A program made the translations under genes and the position numbers. The notes below the pieces were generated by a model that did no database searches, was not told the DNA's origin, and was given only the letters and a program-made list of their open reading frames with translations. Positions 56,323 through 64,000 of a stretch of DNA of 64,000 nucleotides are shown piece by piece (position 1 is the first letter of the stretch; every line of letters starts with the position of its first letter). Location of the stretch: positions 81,189 to 145,188 of the forward strand of contig JBBSAM010000008.1 of the NCBI GenBank assembly GCA_038252255.1, in the 5' to 3' direction. The stretch comes from Chersky-806 sp038252255. GTDB lineage: Bacteria > Actinomycetota > Acidimicrobiia > IMCC26256 > JAENVU01.

Positions 56323-57642
56323 CTATCCGGGGTGGGCGGCGACGAAGTCGGAGTACTGGCCGGACAAGTTCTGCGGTAGCCGCGCTCGTACCCGGGTGCC
56401 GCCCTCCTCGTACACCTCGATCAGGACCTCGCCGTCGCGGTGAAGTGCGGCGAGCACGTCGCCCCGGTCGTAGGGCACCCGCAGCTCGAGCACCTGCTCC
56501 ATCGCGCGCAGCCGATCACCGATCACGACGGGGAGCTCCTCGACTCCCGCGCCCGTGCGCCCGGACACCCCGATCGCGCCGGGATGGGATGCCAGCAGCC
56601 GCTCGAGCGTCTCGTCCGTCACCGTGTCGGTCTTCGTGAAGACGATCTGCTCGGGCACCCGGCCCGCGCCGATCTCGTCGAGCACCGCGCGCACCGCGCG
56701 GATCCGCGTCTCGGGCTCGGCGACGCCGGCGTCGACGAGGTGCACGAGAAGATCGGCGCTGCCGACCTCTTCGAGCGTCGACTGGAACGACTCCACGAGC
56801 TGGTGCGGCAGGCGGCGCACGAACCCGACCGTGTCCGACAGCAGCACGATCTCGCCGCCGGGCAACCGCAGGCGGCGGGTGCTCGGATCCAGCGTCGAGA
56901 ACAGCCGGTCCTCGACGAGGACCTCCGCGTGCGTCAACCGGTTCAGCAGGGTCGACTTCCCGGCGTTGGTGTAGCCCACGAGCGCGACGCTCGAGAGCGA
57001 CCGGCGCCGGCGCGCCTTGCGTTGCGTGTCCCGGGTGCGGCCGAGCTGCACGAGATCCCGTTCGAGCTTCGTGATCCGACGTTGGATCCGCCGGCGATCC
57101 ACTTCGAGCTGCGTCTCACCGGGACCCCGGGTTCCGATCCCACTTCCCTGTTGCGACAGCTCGATGCCGCGGCCGCGCAGGCGGGGCAGGCGGTACCGCA
57201 GCTGCGCCAGCTCGACCTGGACCATTCCCTCCTGGCTCCCGGCGTGCTGGGCGAAGATGTCGAGGATCAGCGCGACACGGTCCACGACGTCGCGCTGGAA
57301 CAGCTTCTCCAGGTTGCGTTGCTGCGCGGGCGAGAGCTCGTCGTCGAAGATCACGACATCGACGTCCAGCGACTCGGCCAGCTCGGCGAGCTCGGCCGCC
57401 TTGCCCTTCCCGACGTAGGTGGCCGGGTCGGGGCGATCGCGGCGTTGCAGCTCGCTCGCCACCGGGTCGGCGCCGGCCGTGTCAGCGAGGAGCGCCAACT
57501 CGGCGAGGTCGTCTTCGGCCTCGCCGACGTTGGCCGCGTTCACGCCCGTACCCACCAGGAGCGCGCGCTGGCGTACGACCCCGAGGTCCGTCTCGGTGGC
57601 GGTGAGCCTGCGGCGTTGCCGGCCTTCGTGGCGTTGGGTCAC
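56323..57642 (-). CDS. hflX: HflX-type GTPase
   Basis: The 439-residue protein has the HflX N-terminal domain (VFDDELSPAQQRNLEKLF near 92-110, RDVVDRVALILDIFAQHAGSQEGMVQVELAQLRYRLPRLRG near 113-153), then the GTPase motifs: G1 GYTNAGKSTLLNRL near 217-230, G3 DTVGFVRRLPHQLV near 264-277 and G4 TKTD near 334. HflX splits or rescues stalled ribosomes. GTG 57642 overlaps the dapF stop (GTGA). The placement inside a miaA-dapF-hflX-dap operon follows actinobacterial order. Confidence 0.93.
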   Translation of the reverse strand: MTQRHEGRQRRRLTATETDLGVVRQRALLVGTGVNAANVGEAEDDLAELALLADTAGADPVASELQRRDRPDPATYVGKGKAAELAELAESLDVDVVIFDDELSPAQQRNLEKLFQRDVVDRVALILDIFAQHAGSQEGMVQVELAQLRYRLPRLRGRGIELSQQGSGIGTRGPGETQLEVDRRRIQRRITKLERDLVQLGRTRDTQRKARRRRSLSSVALVGYTNAGKSTLLNRLTHAEVLVEDRLFSTLDPSTRRLRLPGGEIVLLSDTVGFVRRLPHQLVESFQSTLEEVGSADLLVHLVDAGVAEPETRIRAVRAVLDEIGAGRVPEQIVFTKTDTVTDETLERLLASHPGAIGVSGRTGAGVEELPVVIGDRLRAMEQVLELRVPYDRGDVLAALHRDGEVLIEVYEEGGTRVRARLPQNLSGQYSDFVAAHPG

Positions 57643-58502
57643 GGGCGGAAGGCGTCGAGCTCGAGGGAGACGTCGAACACGTGCCGGACCGGTCCGCCGA
57701 GCCGGAGCGTCGTACCGAGGTCGACCGTGAGCGCGCCCCCGGGCACGTGCACGACGACCCGGTCACCGACGAGGCCACGGTGGTGCGCGACGGCCGCGGA
57801 CGCGCACGCGCCGGTGCCGCAGGACAGCGTCTCGCCGACGCCGCGCTCCCAGACCCGCATGTCGAGCGCGTCCTTCTCCCCCGGTGTGAGCGCGATGAAC
57901 TCCACGTTCGTCCGGTTCGGGAACCGCTCGTCGTGCTCGAGACGCGGGCCGTGCTGGGTCACCCGCGCCGTCGCCGGGTCCTCGACGAACAGGACCAGGT
58001 GCGGGTTGCCCACTCCCGCCGCATCGCCGCGGTACGTGGTGCCGTGAAACGTTGCTTCGAGGTCGAACGGGCTCGGCGCGTGCAGTGGGATCTCGAGCGG
58101 GTCGAAGGTGACCGGACCCATGTCCACGGTCGCGTGCACCACCTGGTTCGTGGCCGGGTCGAGGGCGAGGTCGATCTCACGCCGGCCGCCGTCGGTGTCC
58201 ACGACGAGCCGCTTGCCTTCGCCGATCCCCGCCCGGTGCGCGACCCAGGCCAGGGTGCGCGCGCCGTTCCCACTCATCTCCGCCCGGCCGCCGTCCGCGT
58301 TGAGCAGGACCATCGAGCAGTCGGCGCCGTCCGCCCCCGGGCCGATCGTGATCAGCCCGTCCGCACCGATCCCACGGTGGCGGTCGCAGAGCAACGCCGC
58401 GTCCGCAGGCGCGATGGGCGAGGAGCTCCCGCCCTCCGTGAGGTGGACCAGGAAGTCGTTGCCGGTGGCCTCGAGCTTCGCCAGCATCAGGGGCTTCGTC
58501 AC
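57639..58502 (-). CDS. dapF: Diaminopimelate epimerase
   Basis: The 287-residue protein has KLEATGNDFLVHL near 11-21, catalytic CSMVLLNADGGRAEMSGNGARTLAW near 63-87 (NADGS/GxxxxMSGNGxR; note the first Cys is replaced in GRAEMSGNG context) and GETLSCGTGACASAAVAH near 226-243 with its active-site Cys. It makes meso-diaminopimelate, the cross-linking amino acid of peptidoglycan. GTG 58502 overlaps the miaA stop (GTGA). The epimerase order miaA-dapF-hflX is conserved in actinobacteria. Confidence 0.92.
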   Translation of the reverse strand: MTKPLMLAKLEATGNDFLVHLTEGGSSSPIAPADAALLCDRHRGIGADGLITIGPGADGADCSMVLLNADGGRAEMSGNGARTLAWVAHRAGIGEGKRLVVDTDGGRREIDLALDPATNQVVHATVDMGPVTFDPLEIPLHAPSPFDLEATFHGTTYRGDAAGVGNPHLVLFVEDPATARVTQHGPRLEHDERFPNRTNVEFIALTPGEKDALDMRVWERGVGETLSCGTGACASAAVAHHRGLVGDRVVVHVPGGALTVDLGTTLRLGGPVRHVFDVSLELDAFRP

Positions 58503-59428
58503 GGGCACCACCATGCCAGGAGCGCGGGGAGCACAGCAGCACGCGAATTCACCGGGGCGCCGAACCAGGTGATGCGGGGATCGCGCCGGAACCACACCCG
58601 TTGGCGTCGGGCCAGGGCCCAGGTCCGCCGCACCGCCGAGTCGCGCGCGGCGTCCAGGTCGGGCTGCTCGCCCCGGAGGTGGGCCAGGATCTCCTTGTAC
58701 CCGATGGCCTGGCGCGCGGTGCGCGACCACCCGCGCGAGTCGTCGTCGAGGTCGCGGACCTCTTCGACCAGCCCCCGCTCCCACATCGCGTCGAAGCGCT
58801 GATCGATCCGCTCGCGCAGGATCGCCCGCGGCATCCACACGCCGGCCATCTGCACGGGAAACACCGTAGGCCCGTATTCACCCAGGCCCGGACCGAACGA
58901 CGAGAACGGCTGCCCGGTCGACTGGATGACCTCGAGCGCCCGCACGATGCGGCGCGTGTTGCCCGGCTCGGTCCGGGCTGCCGCGGCGGGGTCGACCCGC
59001 TCGAGCTCGGCGTAGGCATCGGCCAACCCGCCCGGTTCACGCTCCACCCGCGCGGTGAGCTCCGCCCGCAGCTCGAGGTCCTCGCCGGGGAAGCGAAGGT
59101 CGTCGACGACGGCTTGCACGTAGAGGCCGGTTCCGCCCAGCAGCAACGCGCGGTGCCCGCGGGCTTGGATCGCCGCGACGGCCGCGCGCGCTTCGGCCTG
59201 GAAGCGGGCCACCGACCAGTCCTCCCACGGATCGGCCACGTCGACCAGATGGTGTGGGACGGACTCGCGTTCGGAGCGCGACGGCTTCGCGGTGCCGATG
59301 TCCATCCCCCGGTAGACCTGCATCGAGTCGATCGAGACGATCTCCACGTCACCGAGCGCTCGCGCCAGCTCGAGACCGAGGGCGGACTTGCCGGATGCCG
59401 TCGGGCCGACCAGCGCGAGGTGGGTGAC
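58499..59428 (-). CDS. miaA: tRNA dimethylallyltransferase, start codon unclear
   Basis: The protein has P-loop LALVGPTASGKSALGLELARAL and then IVSIDSMQVYRGMDIGTAKPS, LLLGGTGLYVQAVVDDL, and IGYKEILAHLRGE: a complete MiaA (isopentenylates A37 of tRNAs reading U). The first in-frame GTG (59347) would cut off the P-loop. Upstream of the P-loop the frame has no ATG, GTG or TTG: where THLALVG should start there is GTC (59428-59426), and a rare ATC at 59479 is the only other candidate. The same frame continues from the miaB stop (TAG at 59498) without interruption. The start given is a guess. Confidence 0.75.
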   Translation of the reverse strand, partial: VTHLALVGPTASGKSALGLELARALGDVEIVSIDSMQVYRGMDIGTAKPSRSERESVPHHLVDVADPWEDWSVARFQAEARAAVAAIQARGHRALLLGGTGLYVQAVVDDLRFPGEDLELRAELTARVEREPGGLADAYAELERVDPAAAARTEPGNTRRIVRALEVIQSTGQPFSSFGPGLGEYGPTVFPVQMAGVWMPRAILRERIDQRFDAMWERGLVEEVRDLDDDSRGWSRTARQAIGYKEILAHLRGEQPDLDAARDSAVRRTWALARRQRVWFRRDPRITWFGAPVNSRAAVLPALLAWWCP

Positions 59429-59497
59429 GCCTGCGGCCGGCCGCGGATCGCGGACCGGGTGATCGGCCGGGGAAGTGATTCGAGTCGACGTGGTGCC

Positions 59498-60892
59498 CTA
59501 CCCCGCGGTGACCGGGATGCGAACGCGCCGCGGCGGGGCCGCCGCGGTGACGTGGAGGAGCTCACCCCGCAACCAGTGATCCGCCGCCGCGGTGATCCGC
59601 ACGTCGGCGAACGTGCCCGGCCGCAACATCTCGCCCTCGCCGGGCCCGGACGCCACGTGCACGAGCTTGTTCTGGCGGGTGCGGCCGGAGACGACGCTGG
59701 GATCCTTCTTCGACGGGCCCTCGACGAGGATCTCCTCGACCAGCCCGACCCGCGCCGCGTGGTGCTGCTCCGCGTGCCGGTTCACGAGCACCTCGAGCCG
59801 CGCGAAGCGCTCCTTCACCACCTCGGCCGGGACGAAGTCGTCGGACATCTCCGCCGCGGCCGTACCCGGCCGGGGCGAGAACACGAACGTGTACGCCGCG
59901 TCGTAGCTCGCGGCCTCGACGACTTCCAACGTGCGCTCGAAGTCGTCGTCGGTCTCACCGGGAAACCCGACGATGATGTCCGTGGTGACCGCGAGGTCCG
60001 GGACGGCCGCTCGCGCCGCGTCGAGGCTCGACAGATACCGCGCCGCGGTGTAGCCGCGGCGCATCCGCGCGAGCGTGCGGTCGCTCCCCGACTGCAACGG
60101 GAGATGGAGGTGCTCGCACACGGAGTCGAGCTCGGCCATCGCGGCGATCGTCTCGGGTCGCTGGTCCTTCGGATGCGGCGACGTGTAGCGGACGCGCCGG
60201 ATGCCGTCGATGTCGTCCACCGCTCGCAGCAGGTCGGCGAACTGCGGTCGCCACTGCCCGGCTCCGAGGTCCCGCCCGTACGAGTTCACGTTCTGGCCGA
60301 GCAGCGTGATCTCCACCACGCCGTCCGCGACGAGCTCCTGCACCTCGTGCACGACGTCGCCCATGCGCCGGCTGACCTCGGCCCCCCGGACGCTCGGGAC
60401 GATGCAGAACGCGCACGAGTTGTCACACCCGATCTGGATCGTGACCCACGCCCGGTGATCGACCTCCCGCCGGGCCGGGAGCGCCGAGGGGTACGCCTCG
60501 TGCTCCTCGAGGATCTCGACCACCGGCTCACCCCGCCGGGCCGCTTCGGCCAGCAGCGCCGGGGCATGCCCGAGGTTGTGGGTGCCGAACACCACGTCCA
60601 CGTGGCCGGCCCGCTCGACGATCAGGTCCCGGTCCTTCTGGGCCAGGCACCCGCCGACCGCGATCTGGAGCCCCGGGCGGGCCTCCTTGAGCGCCTTGAG
60701 CCGGCCCAGGTGGCCGTAGAGCTTGTTGTCGGCGTTCTCCCGGATGCAGCAGGTGTTGAGGACGACGACGTCCGCATCCTCGAGCCCCGCAGCCGGCTCC
60801 ATCCCCTCGTCGCTCAACAACCCCGCGATCCGCTGCGAGTCGTGCTCGTTCATCTGGCACCCGTAGGTCGACACGTAGAAGCGGCGGGTCAT
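59498..60892 (-). CDS. miaB: tRNA-2-methylthio-N6-dimethylallyladenosine synthase
   Basis: The 464-residue radical-SAM enzyme has the N-terminal Fe-S domain (TYGCQMNEHDS near 9-19, NTCCIRENADNK near 47-58, GGCLAQ near 80), the radical-SAM cluster CDNSCAFC near 155-162 and the TRAM-type C-terminal domain. It adds a methylthio group to the isopentenyladenosine made by MiaA, in the next gene. The ATG at 60892 follows the family. Its stop is followed in frame by the miaA region. It lies between recA and miaA, and recX, often next to recA, is absent. Confidence 0.95.
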   Translation of the reverse strand: MTRRFYVSTYGCQMNEHDSQRIAGLLSDEGMEPAAGLEDADVVVLNTCCIRENADNKLYGHLGRLKALKEARPGLQIAVGGCLAQKDRDLIVERAGHVDVVFGTHNLGHAPALLAEAARRGEPVVEILEEHEAYPSALPARREVDHRAWVTIQIGCDNSCAFCIVPSVRGAEVSRRMGDVVHEVQELVADGVVEITLLGQNVNSYGRDLGAGQWRPQFADLLRAVDDIDGIRRVRYTSPHPKDQRPETIAAMAELDSVCEHLHLPLQSGSDRTLARMRRGYTAARYLSSLDAARAAVPDLAVTTDIIVGFPGETDDDFERTLEVVEAASYDAAYTFVFSPRPGTAAAEMSDDFVPAEVVKERFARLEVLVNRHAEQHHAARVGLVEEILVEGPSKKDPSVVSGRTRQNKLVHVASGPGEGEMLRPGTFADVRITAAADHWLRGELLHVTAAAPPRRVRIPVTAG

Positions 60893-60982
60893 CAGCTCGC
60901 CAGTCTACGAGGACCTATCCGGTCGGAATCCGGTGACCGTCAACGATGCCGGCAACCCGTCGACACGCAGCGTGGTGGACGC

Positions 60983-61022
60983 CGGGATGTGGGAAGCGGC
61001 CCGCACCGCCTCCCACATCCCG
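60983..61022 (-). terminator. recA terminator hairpin
   Basis: CGGGATGTGGGA (60983-60994) and TCCCACATCCCG (61011-61022) pair perfectly over 12 bp with a 16-nt loop, 10 nt after the recA stop on the minus strand. There is no U-tract. Confidence 0.6.
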
Positions 61023-61032
61023 ACCGGTGCAA

Positions 61033-62094
61033 TCAGCTCTCGGCGTCGACCGTGTCCTCGTCCTCTTCGGCGTCGGTGAGGTCCACTGCGCTCTCCGGCT
61101 CGTCGTCGATCCCCGAGGCCTGGCGGATCTTCTCGCTGATCTCCACCATCAGCTCGAGGTTCTCGGTGAGGAACTGCTTCGAGTTCTCGCGTCCCTGACC
61201 GAGCTGCTCGCCTTCATAGGTGAACCAGGCACCGGACTTCTTCACGATCCCGAGATCCACACCGACGTCGAGCAGCGAGCCTTCGGTGCTGATGCCCTTG
61301 CCGTACATGATGTCGAACTCGGCTTGGCGGAAGGGGGCCGACACCTTGTTCTTCACCACCTTGACCCGGGTCCGGTTGCCGATGACCTCGGTGCCGTCCT
61401 TGATCGCCTCGATGCGGCGGATGTCGAGCCGGACCGACGAGTAGAACTTCAGCGCCCGGCCACCCGGAGTCGTCTCCGGTGAACCGAACATCACGCCGAT
61501 CTTCTCCCGGAGCTGGTTGATGAAGATCGCGATCGTGCGGCTCTTGTTCAGGTTGCCGGTGAGCTTGCGCAGCGCCTGGCTCATGAGCCGGGCCTGGAGG
61601 CCCATGTGGCTGTCACCCATCTCGCCCTCGATCTCGGCCCGGGGCACCAGCGCGGCGACCGAGTCGATGACGAGCACGTCGAGCGCGCCCGAGCGGATCA
61701 GCATGTCGGCGATCTCGAGCGCCTGCTCCCCGGTGTCGGGTTGCGAGATGAGGAGATCATCGACGTTCACCCCGATCGACGCGGCATACACCGGGTCCAT
61801 CGCGTGCTCCGCGTCGATGTAGGCGCAGACACCGCCGTTGCGCTGCGCCTCGGCGACGACGTGGGTGGCCAAGGTCGACTTCCCGGACGACTCCGGGCCG
61901 AAGATCTCGACGATGCGGCCACGCGGAAGCCCGCCGATGCCGAGGGCCAGGTCCAGAGCGAGGGCGCCGGTCGAGATCGACTCGACCCCCACGTTGCCCC
62001 GTTCACCGAGCCGCATGATGGCGCCCTTGCCGAACTGCTTCTCGATCTGGCCGAGCGTCATGTCGAGCGACTTGTCGCGGTTGTCACGGTCCAC
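61033..62094 (-). CDS. recA: RecA recombinase
   Basis: The 353-residue RecA has Walker A GPESSGKST near 56-64, VIDSVAALVPRAEIEGEMGDSH near 130-151, the L2 loop INQLREKIGVMFGSPETTPGG near 183-203 and the acidic C-terminus. It drives strand exchange and LexA cleavage. GTG 62094 has AGGAGG 8 nt upstream; a longer in-frame start is not supported. The SOS box at 62223-62236 and a TAGGCT -10 next to it lie upstream. No intein was seen. Confidence 0.97.
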   Translation of the reverse strand: MDRDNRDKSLDMTLGQIEKQFGKGAIMRLGERGNVGVESISTGALALDLALGIGGLPRGRIVEIFGPESSGKSTLATHVVAEAQRNGGVCAYIDAEHAMDPVYAASIGVNVDDLLISQPDTGEQALEIADMLIRSGALDVLVIDSVAALVPRAEIEGEMGDSHMGLQARLMSQALRKLTGNLNKSRTIAIFINQLREKIGVMFGSPETTPGGRALKFYSSVRLDIRRIEAIKDGTEVIGNRTRVKVVKNKVSAPFRQAEFDIMYGKGISTEGSLLDVGVDLGIVKKSGAWFTYEGEQLGQGRENSKQFLTENLELMVEISEKIRQASGIDDEPESAVDLTDAEEDEDTVDAES

Positions 62095-62222
62095 CGTGGA
62101 TCCTCCTGAATGGGAAGGGCTTGAGAGCTGCAAGGTCGGGGGAAGTTGCCGTTGCGCCGACCCTACGGCGGGGGTGGGACATCAACACCGGTGTAGTTCC
62201 ACGCGTGTCGTGCAGCCTAGAG

Positions 62223-62236
62223 CGAACACCCGTTCG
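62223..62236. promoter_or_regulatory. SOS (LexA) box upstream of recA
   Basis: CGAACACCCGTTCG matches CGAAC-N4-GTTCG exactly and lies just upstream of the TAGGCT -10 of recA (minus strand). The divergent glycosidase gene (start 62301) could also be affected. Confidence 0.88.
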
Positions 62237-62300
62237 ACGCAAGCACCAAGACTCCTCGAAACGGGCCCGCGCCGATCGCCGCGGGGGGCTCGACCACACT

Positions 62301-63491
62301 GTGCGCACCTTGGGCACCCGCCGACCGTTGGTCCTGCTCGCTCTCATCACCCTGCTGGCCGTGACGCTCACCGCCTGCTCCGGGGACGACAGCAGCGCGC
62401 CCGCCCCGCGGCCGCCCCGGACCAGCTCCACCACCACGACCACTCTGCCTGCCTCCACCGGCACCGTGGTGCCACCGGCGCCGCCACCCCGCGTGTTCAC
62501 CGATGCCGGGGCCCGCGCGGGATTCGCGCACGGCTACGAGCTCGTCCGGCGCGACGCACCGGCGGACGTCGAGGCCGACCTCGATCTGATGGCCTCGACC
62601 GGTGCGCAGTGGCTTCGCGTGGGGCTCGGCTGGGGTCACATCGAACGCAGTCCGGGCGTCTACGACTGGGGCCCGACGGACCGGCTCGTGCTCGGCGCGC
62701 GGCGGCGGGGCATGTCCGTCGTCGCGGTGGTGGCCAGCGCGCCCAGCTGGGACTCGGCCCCCGGATGCCATCAGTACGAGTGCGCGCCGGGCGACCCCGT
62801 TCCGTTCGCCAACTTCGTTCGCACCGCCGCGTCGCGGTACGCGCCACTCGGCGTGCGCCACTGGGAGATCTGGAACGAGCCGAACCACGTCCAGTTCTGG
62901 GGGCCGCGGCCGGACCCGGTCGCCTACACCGAGCTGCTCCGGCGCGCGTCGCTCGCGCTCCATGCGGTGGACCCGGGGTTGACGGTGATCACCGGCGGCC
63001 TCTCCCCCGCGCCCGACCGCGGCGGCGAGATCGCTCCACTCACGTTCCTCGAGCGGGTCTACGAGCTCGGTGGTGGCCCGTACTTCGATGCGGTCGCCGC
63101 CCACCCGTATCAGTTCCCCGCCCCGCCGACGGTCCCGAGCGACACCAACGCGTTCCTCCAGACCAAGCAGATCCACGAGCTCATGGACCGTTTCGGCGAT
63201 GGCGCGAAGAAGGTCTGGGGCACGGAGGTCGGCGCGCCGACGCGCGGACCGGATTCGGTGAGCGAGACCGACCAGGCGGAGTGGGTCCGCCAGTACTACA
63301 ACACCTGGAACAGCTGGTCCTTCACGGGACCGCTCCTCTGGTTCGAGGCGCGTGACAAGGGTCGCGGCAACAATCTCGAGGACAGCTTCGGGCTCGTGCG
63401 ATCGGACCGCACGCCGAAGCCCGCACTCGCGGCCTTCGAGAGCTTGATCAAGACCAGCCGCGTCCCGAGCGCGACGCGCGCGCGGAGCTGA
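62301..63491 (+). CDS. Secreted lipoprotein glycosidase-like protein (clan A TIM barrel)
   Basis: The 396-residue protein has a lipobox (LITLLAVTLTACSGDD, Cys about 25) and a Thr/Pro linker. The TIM-barrel domain then starts with GFAHGYELVRRDAPADVEADLDLMASTGAQWLRVGLGWGHIE near 75-115. The proton-donor Glu is in RHWEIWNEPNH near 193-203 and the nucleophile Glu in VWGTEVGAP near 310-318. These are the two catalytic Glu residues of GH39/GH5-like clan A enzymes. It probably trims an exopolysaccharide or plant glycan. GTG 62301 precedes a proper signal. Divergent from recA. Confidence 0.82.
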   Translation: MRTLGTRRPLVLLALITLLAVTLTACSGDDSSAPAPRPPRTSSTTTTTLPASTGTVVPPAPPPRVFTDAGARAGFAHGYELVRRDAPADVEADLDLMASTGAQWLRVGLGWGHIERSPGVYDWGPTDRLVLGARRRGMSVVAVVASAPSWDSAPGCHQYECAPGDPVPFANFVRTAASRYAPLGVRHWEIWNEPNHVQFWGPRPDPVAYTELLRRASLALHAVDPGLTVITGGLSPAPDRGGEIAPLTFLERVYELGGGPYFDAVAAHPYQFPAPPTVPSDTNAFLQTKQIHELMDRFGDGAKKVWGTEVGAPTRGPDSVSETDQAEWVRQYYNTWNSWSFTGPLLWFEARDKGRGNNLEDSFGLVRSDRTPKPALAAFESLIKTSRVPSATRARS

Positions 63492-63508
63492 GCGCGGGTC
63501 GGGTCCGG

Positions 63509-63525
63509 GGGTAGCTGTCCCACCC
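63509..63525. repeat. 17-nt motif shared with the lexA upstream region
   Basis: GGGTAGCTGTCCCACCC, the exact complement of 52356-52372. Here it lies 7 nt before the TACGGT -10 (63532-63537) of the DUF222 gene. Confidence 0.5.
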
Positions 63526-63543
63526 TCGCTTTACGGTGCGGGG

Positions 63544-64000
63544 GTGATCATGGATGATCTTCGCAAGGCCCGGAATGCTCTCGAAGCGGCGGCAGCATGC
63601 TTCGACCCGAGCGCGTGCACTGGCGCCGACGCGATCGCGGTGGTCGAGGAGATCGGTGCGATCCGTCGGTTGGCCGACGGTGTGTTGGGCAAGGCCGCGA
63701 AGCGAGCGGAGGCCACCGCGGAGCACACGCGCCATCGGGATCGAAGCGCGGCGGAGCTGTGCGCCCGGGTGACCGGGGTGAGCTCGGGTGAGGCGAAGCG
63801 GGCGATCGAGGTCGCTCGGAAGCTCGAAGCATTGCCAGCGACGGACGCGGCGGTGCGGGCCGGGAAGCTGTCGGCGCGGGCGGTGGAGCTGATCGTGGCT
63901 GAAGCCGCCGAGAACCCCGCCGCGGAGCCGGCACTGCTCGCGGCGGCGGTCCAGGGGATGGTGCCGTTGCGGGACGCGTGCATCGCGACGCGGGCCCGGC
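63544..64000 (+). CDS. DUF222/HNH-endonuclease-type protein (3' end beyond window)
   Basis: The first 152 residues (MIMDDLRKARNALEAAAACFDPSACTGADAIAVVEEIGAIRRLADGVLGKAAKRAE..., RDRSAAELCARVTGVSSGEAKRAIEVARKLEALPATDAAVRAGKLSARAVELI) form the helical DUF222 domain that precedes HNH nuclease domains of the REP13E12 family; the nuclease part is beyond the edge. GTG 63544 lies 6 nt after TACGGT: a leaderless start. Such genes are often present in several copies in actinobacterial genomes. The mobile nature is inference; only the N-terminal domain is seen. Confidence 0.8.
   Translation, partial: MIMDDLRKARNALEAAAACFDPSACTGADAIAVVEEIGAIRRLADGVLGKAAKRAEATAEHTRHRDRSAAELCARVTGVSSGEAKRAIEVARKLEALPATDAAVRAGKLSARAVELIVAEAAENPAAEPALLAAAVQGMVPLRDACIATRAR

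Noticed and set aside
59347..59349. GTG 59347 as the miaA start
   Set aside because: It would delete the P-loop that every MiaA needs; see the miaA finding.
1..64000. tRNA, rRNA, CRISPR or complete insertion sequences
   Set aside because: No cloverleaf T-loop signature, tandem spacer array or transposase with terminal repeats was recognised; only the TnpB-like fragment and the DUF222 gene hint at mobile elements.

Overview
The window is about 70% G+C chromosomal DNA of an actinobacterium. The gene families and the many leaderless starts fit an Acidimicrobiia-like lineage, but that rank is an inference. No tRNA, rRNA, CRISPR array or complete insertion sequence was seen.

Layout. 1-14.9 kb is a mixed housekeeping and accessory region: a HelD-type helicase (cut by the left edge), a phosphatase coupled to a TnpB-N-terminus-like protein, lipid-type enzymes (two SDRs, SRPBCC, MaoC), a TetR/hydrolase pair, an ABC exporter, a Nudix hydrolase, HU, DinG, gluconokinase and a STAS protein. 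14.9-29.3 kb is a cell-envelope block: lipoproteins, membrane glycosyltransferases, a polyprenol-phosphate glycosyltransferase with GtrA, a penicillin-acylase-like enzyme, two beta-propeller lipoproteins and one OmpR-type two-component system. Six promoters in this block share one design, NTTCAGC-N4-NTTCAGC followed about 10 nt later by a -10 element, always pointing at the gene it serves. I infer that the block is a self-contained regulon of the response regulator encoded in its middle; this is the main discovery of the window. 29.7-38.6 kb holds transport genes (MacB/FtsX-type exporter, P-type ATPase, K+ channel) and a secreted beta-helix protein.

38.6-48 kb is accessory. It has a truncated hemoglobin and a cysteine-containing regulator flanking the relic of a multicopper oxidase/nitrite reductase, then a MarR/ClC pair. 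Next comes a cluster of reductase, methyltransferase and UbiA-like membrane protein that looks like isoprenoid-quinone or lipid tailoring, next to a broken NmrA-like gene, a P450 and a membrane protein.

48-62 kb is a conserved actinobacterial core in the order nrdJ, nrdR, LysM protein, lexA, dapE, dapD, dapC, hflX, dapF, miaA, miaB, recA. SOS boxes precede lexA (four) and recA (one). A lysine/peptidoglycan-precursor operon (dap genes) is interleaved with tRNA-modification genes (miaA, miaB) and hflX. The right edge carries a secreted clan-A glycosidase and the start of a DUF222/HNH-type gene.

Many genes have a TANNNT box 6-8 nt before a GTG or ATG, so leaderless transcription is common here. 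All functional names come from reading motifs by eye; no database search was run.
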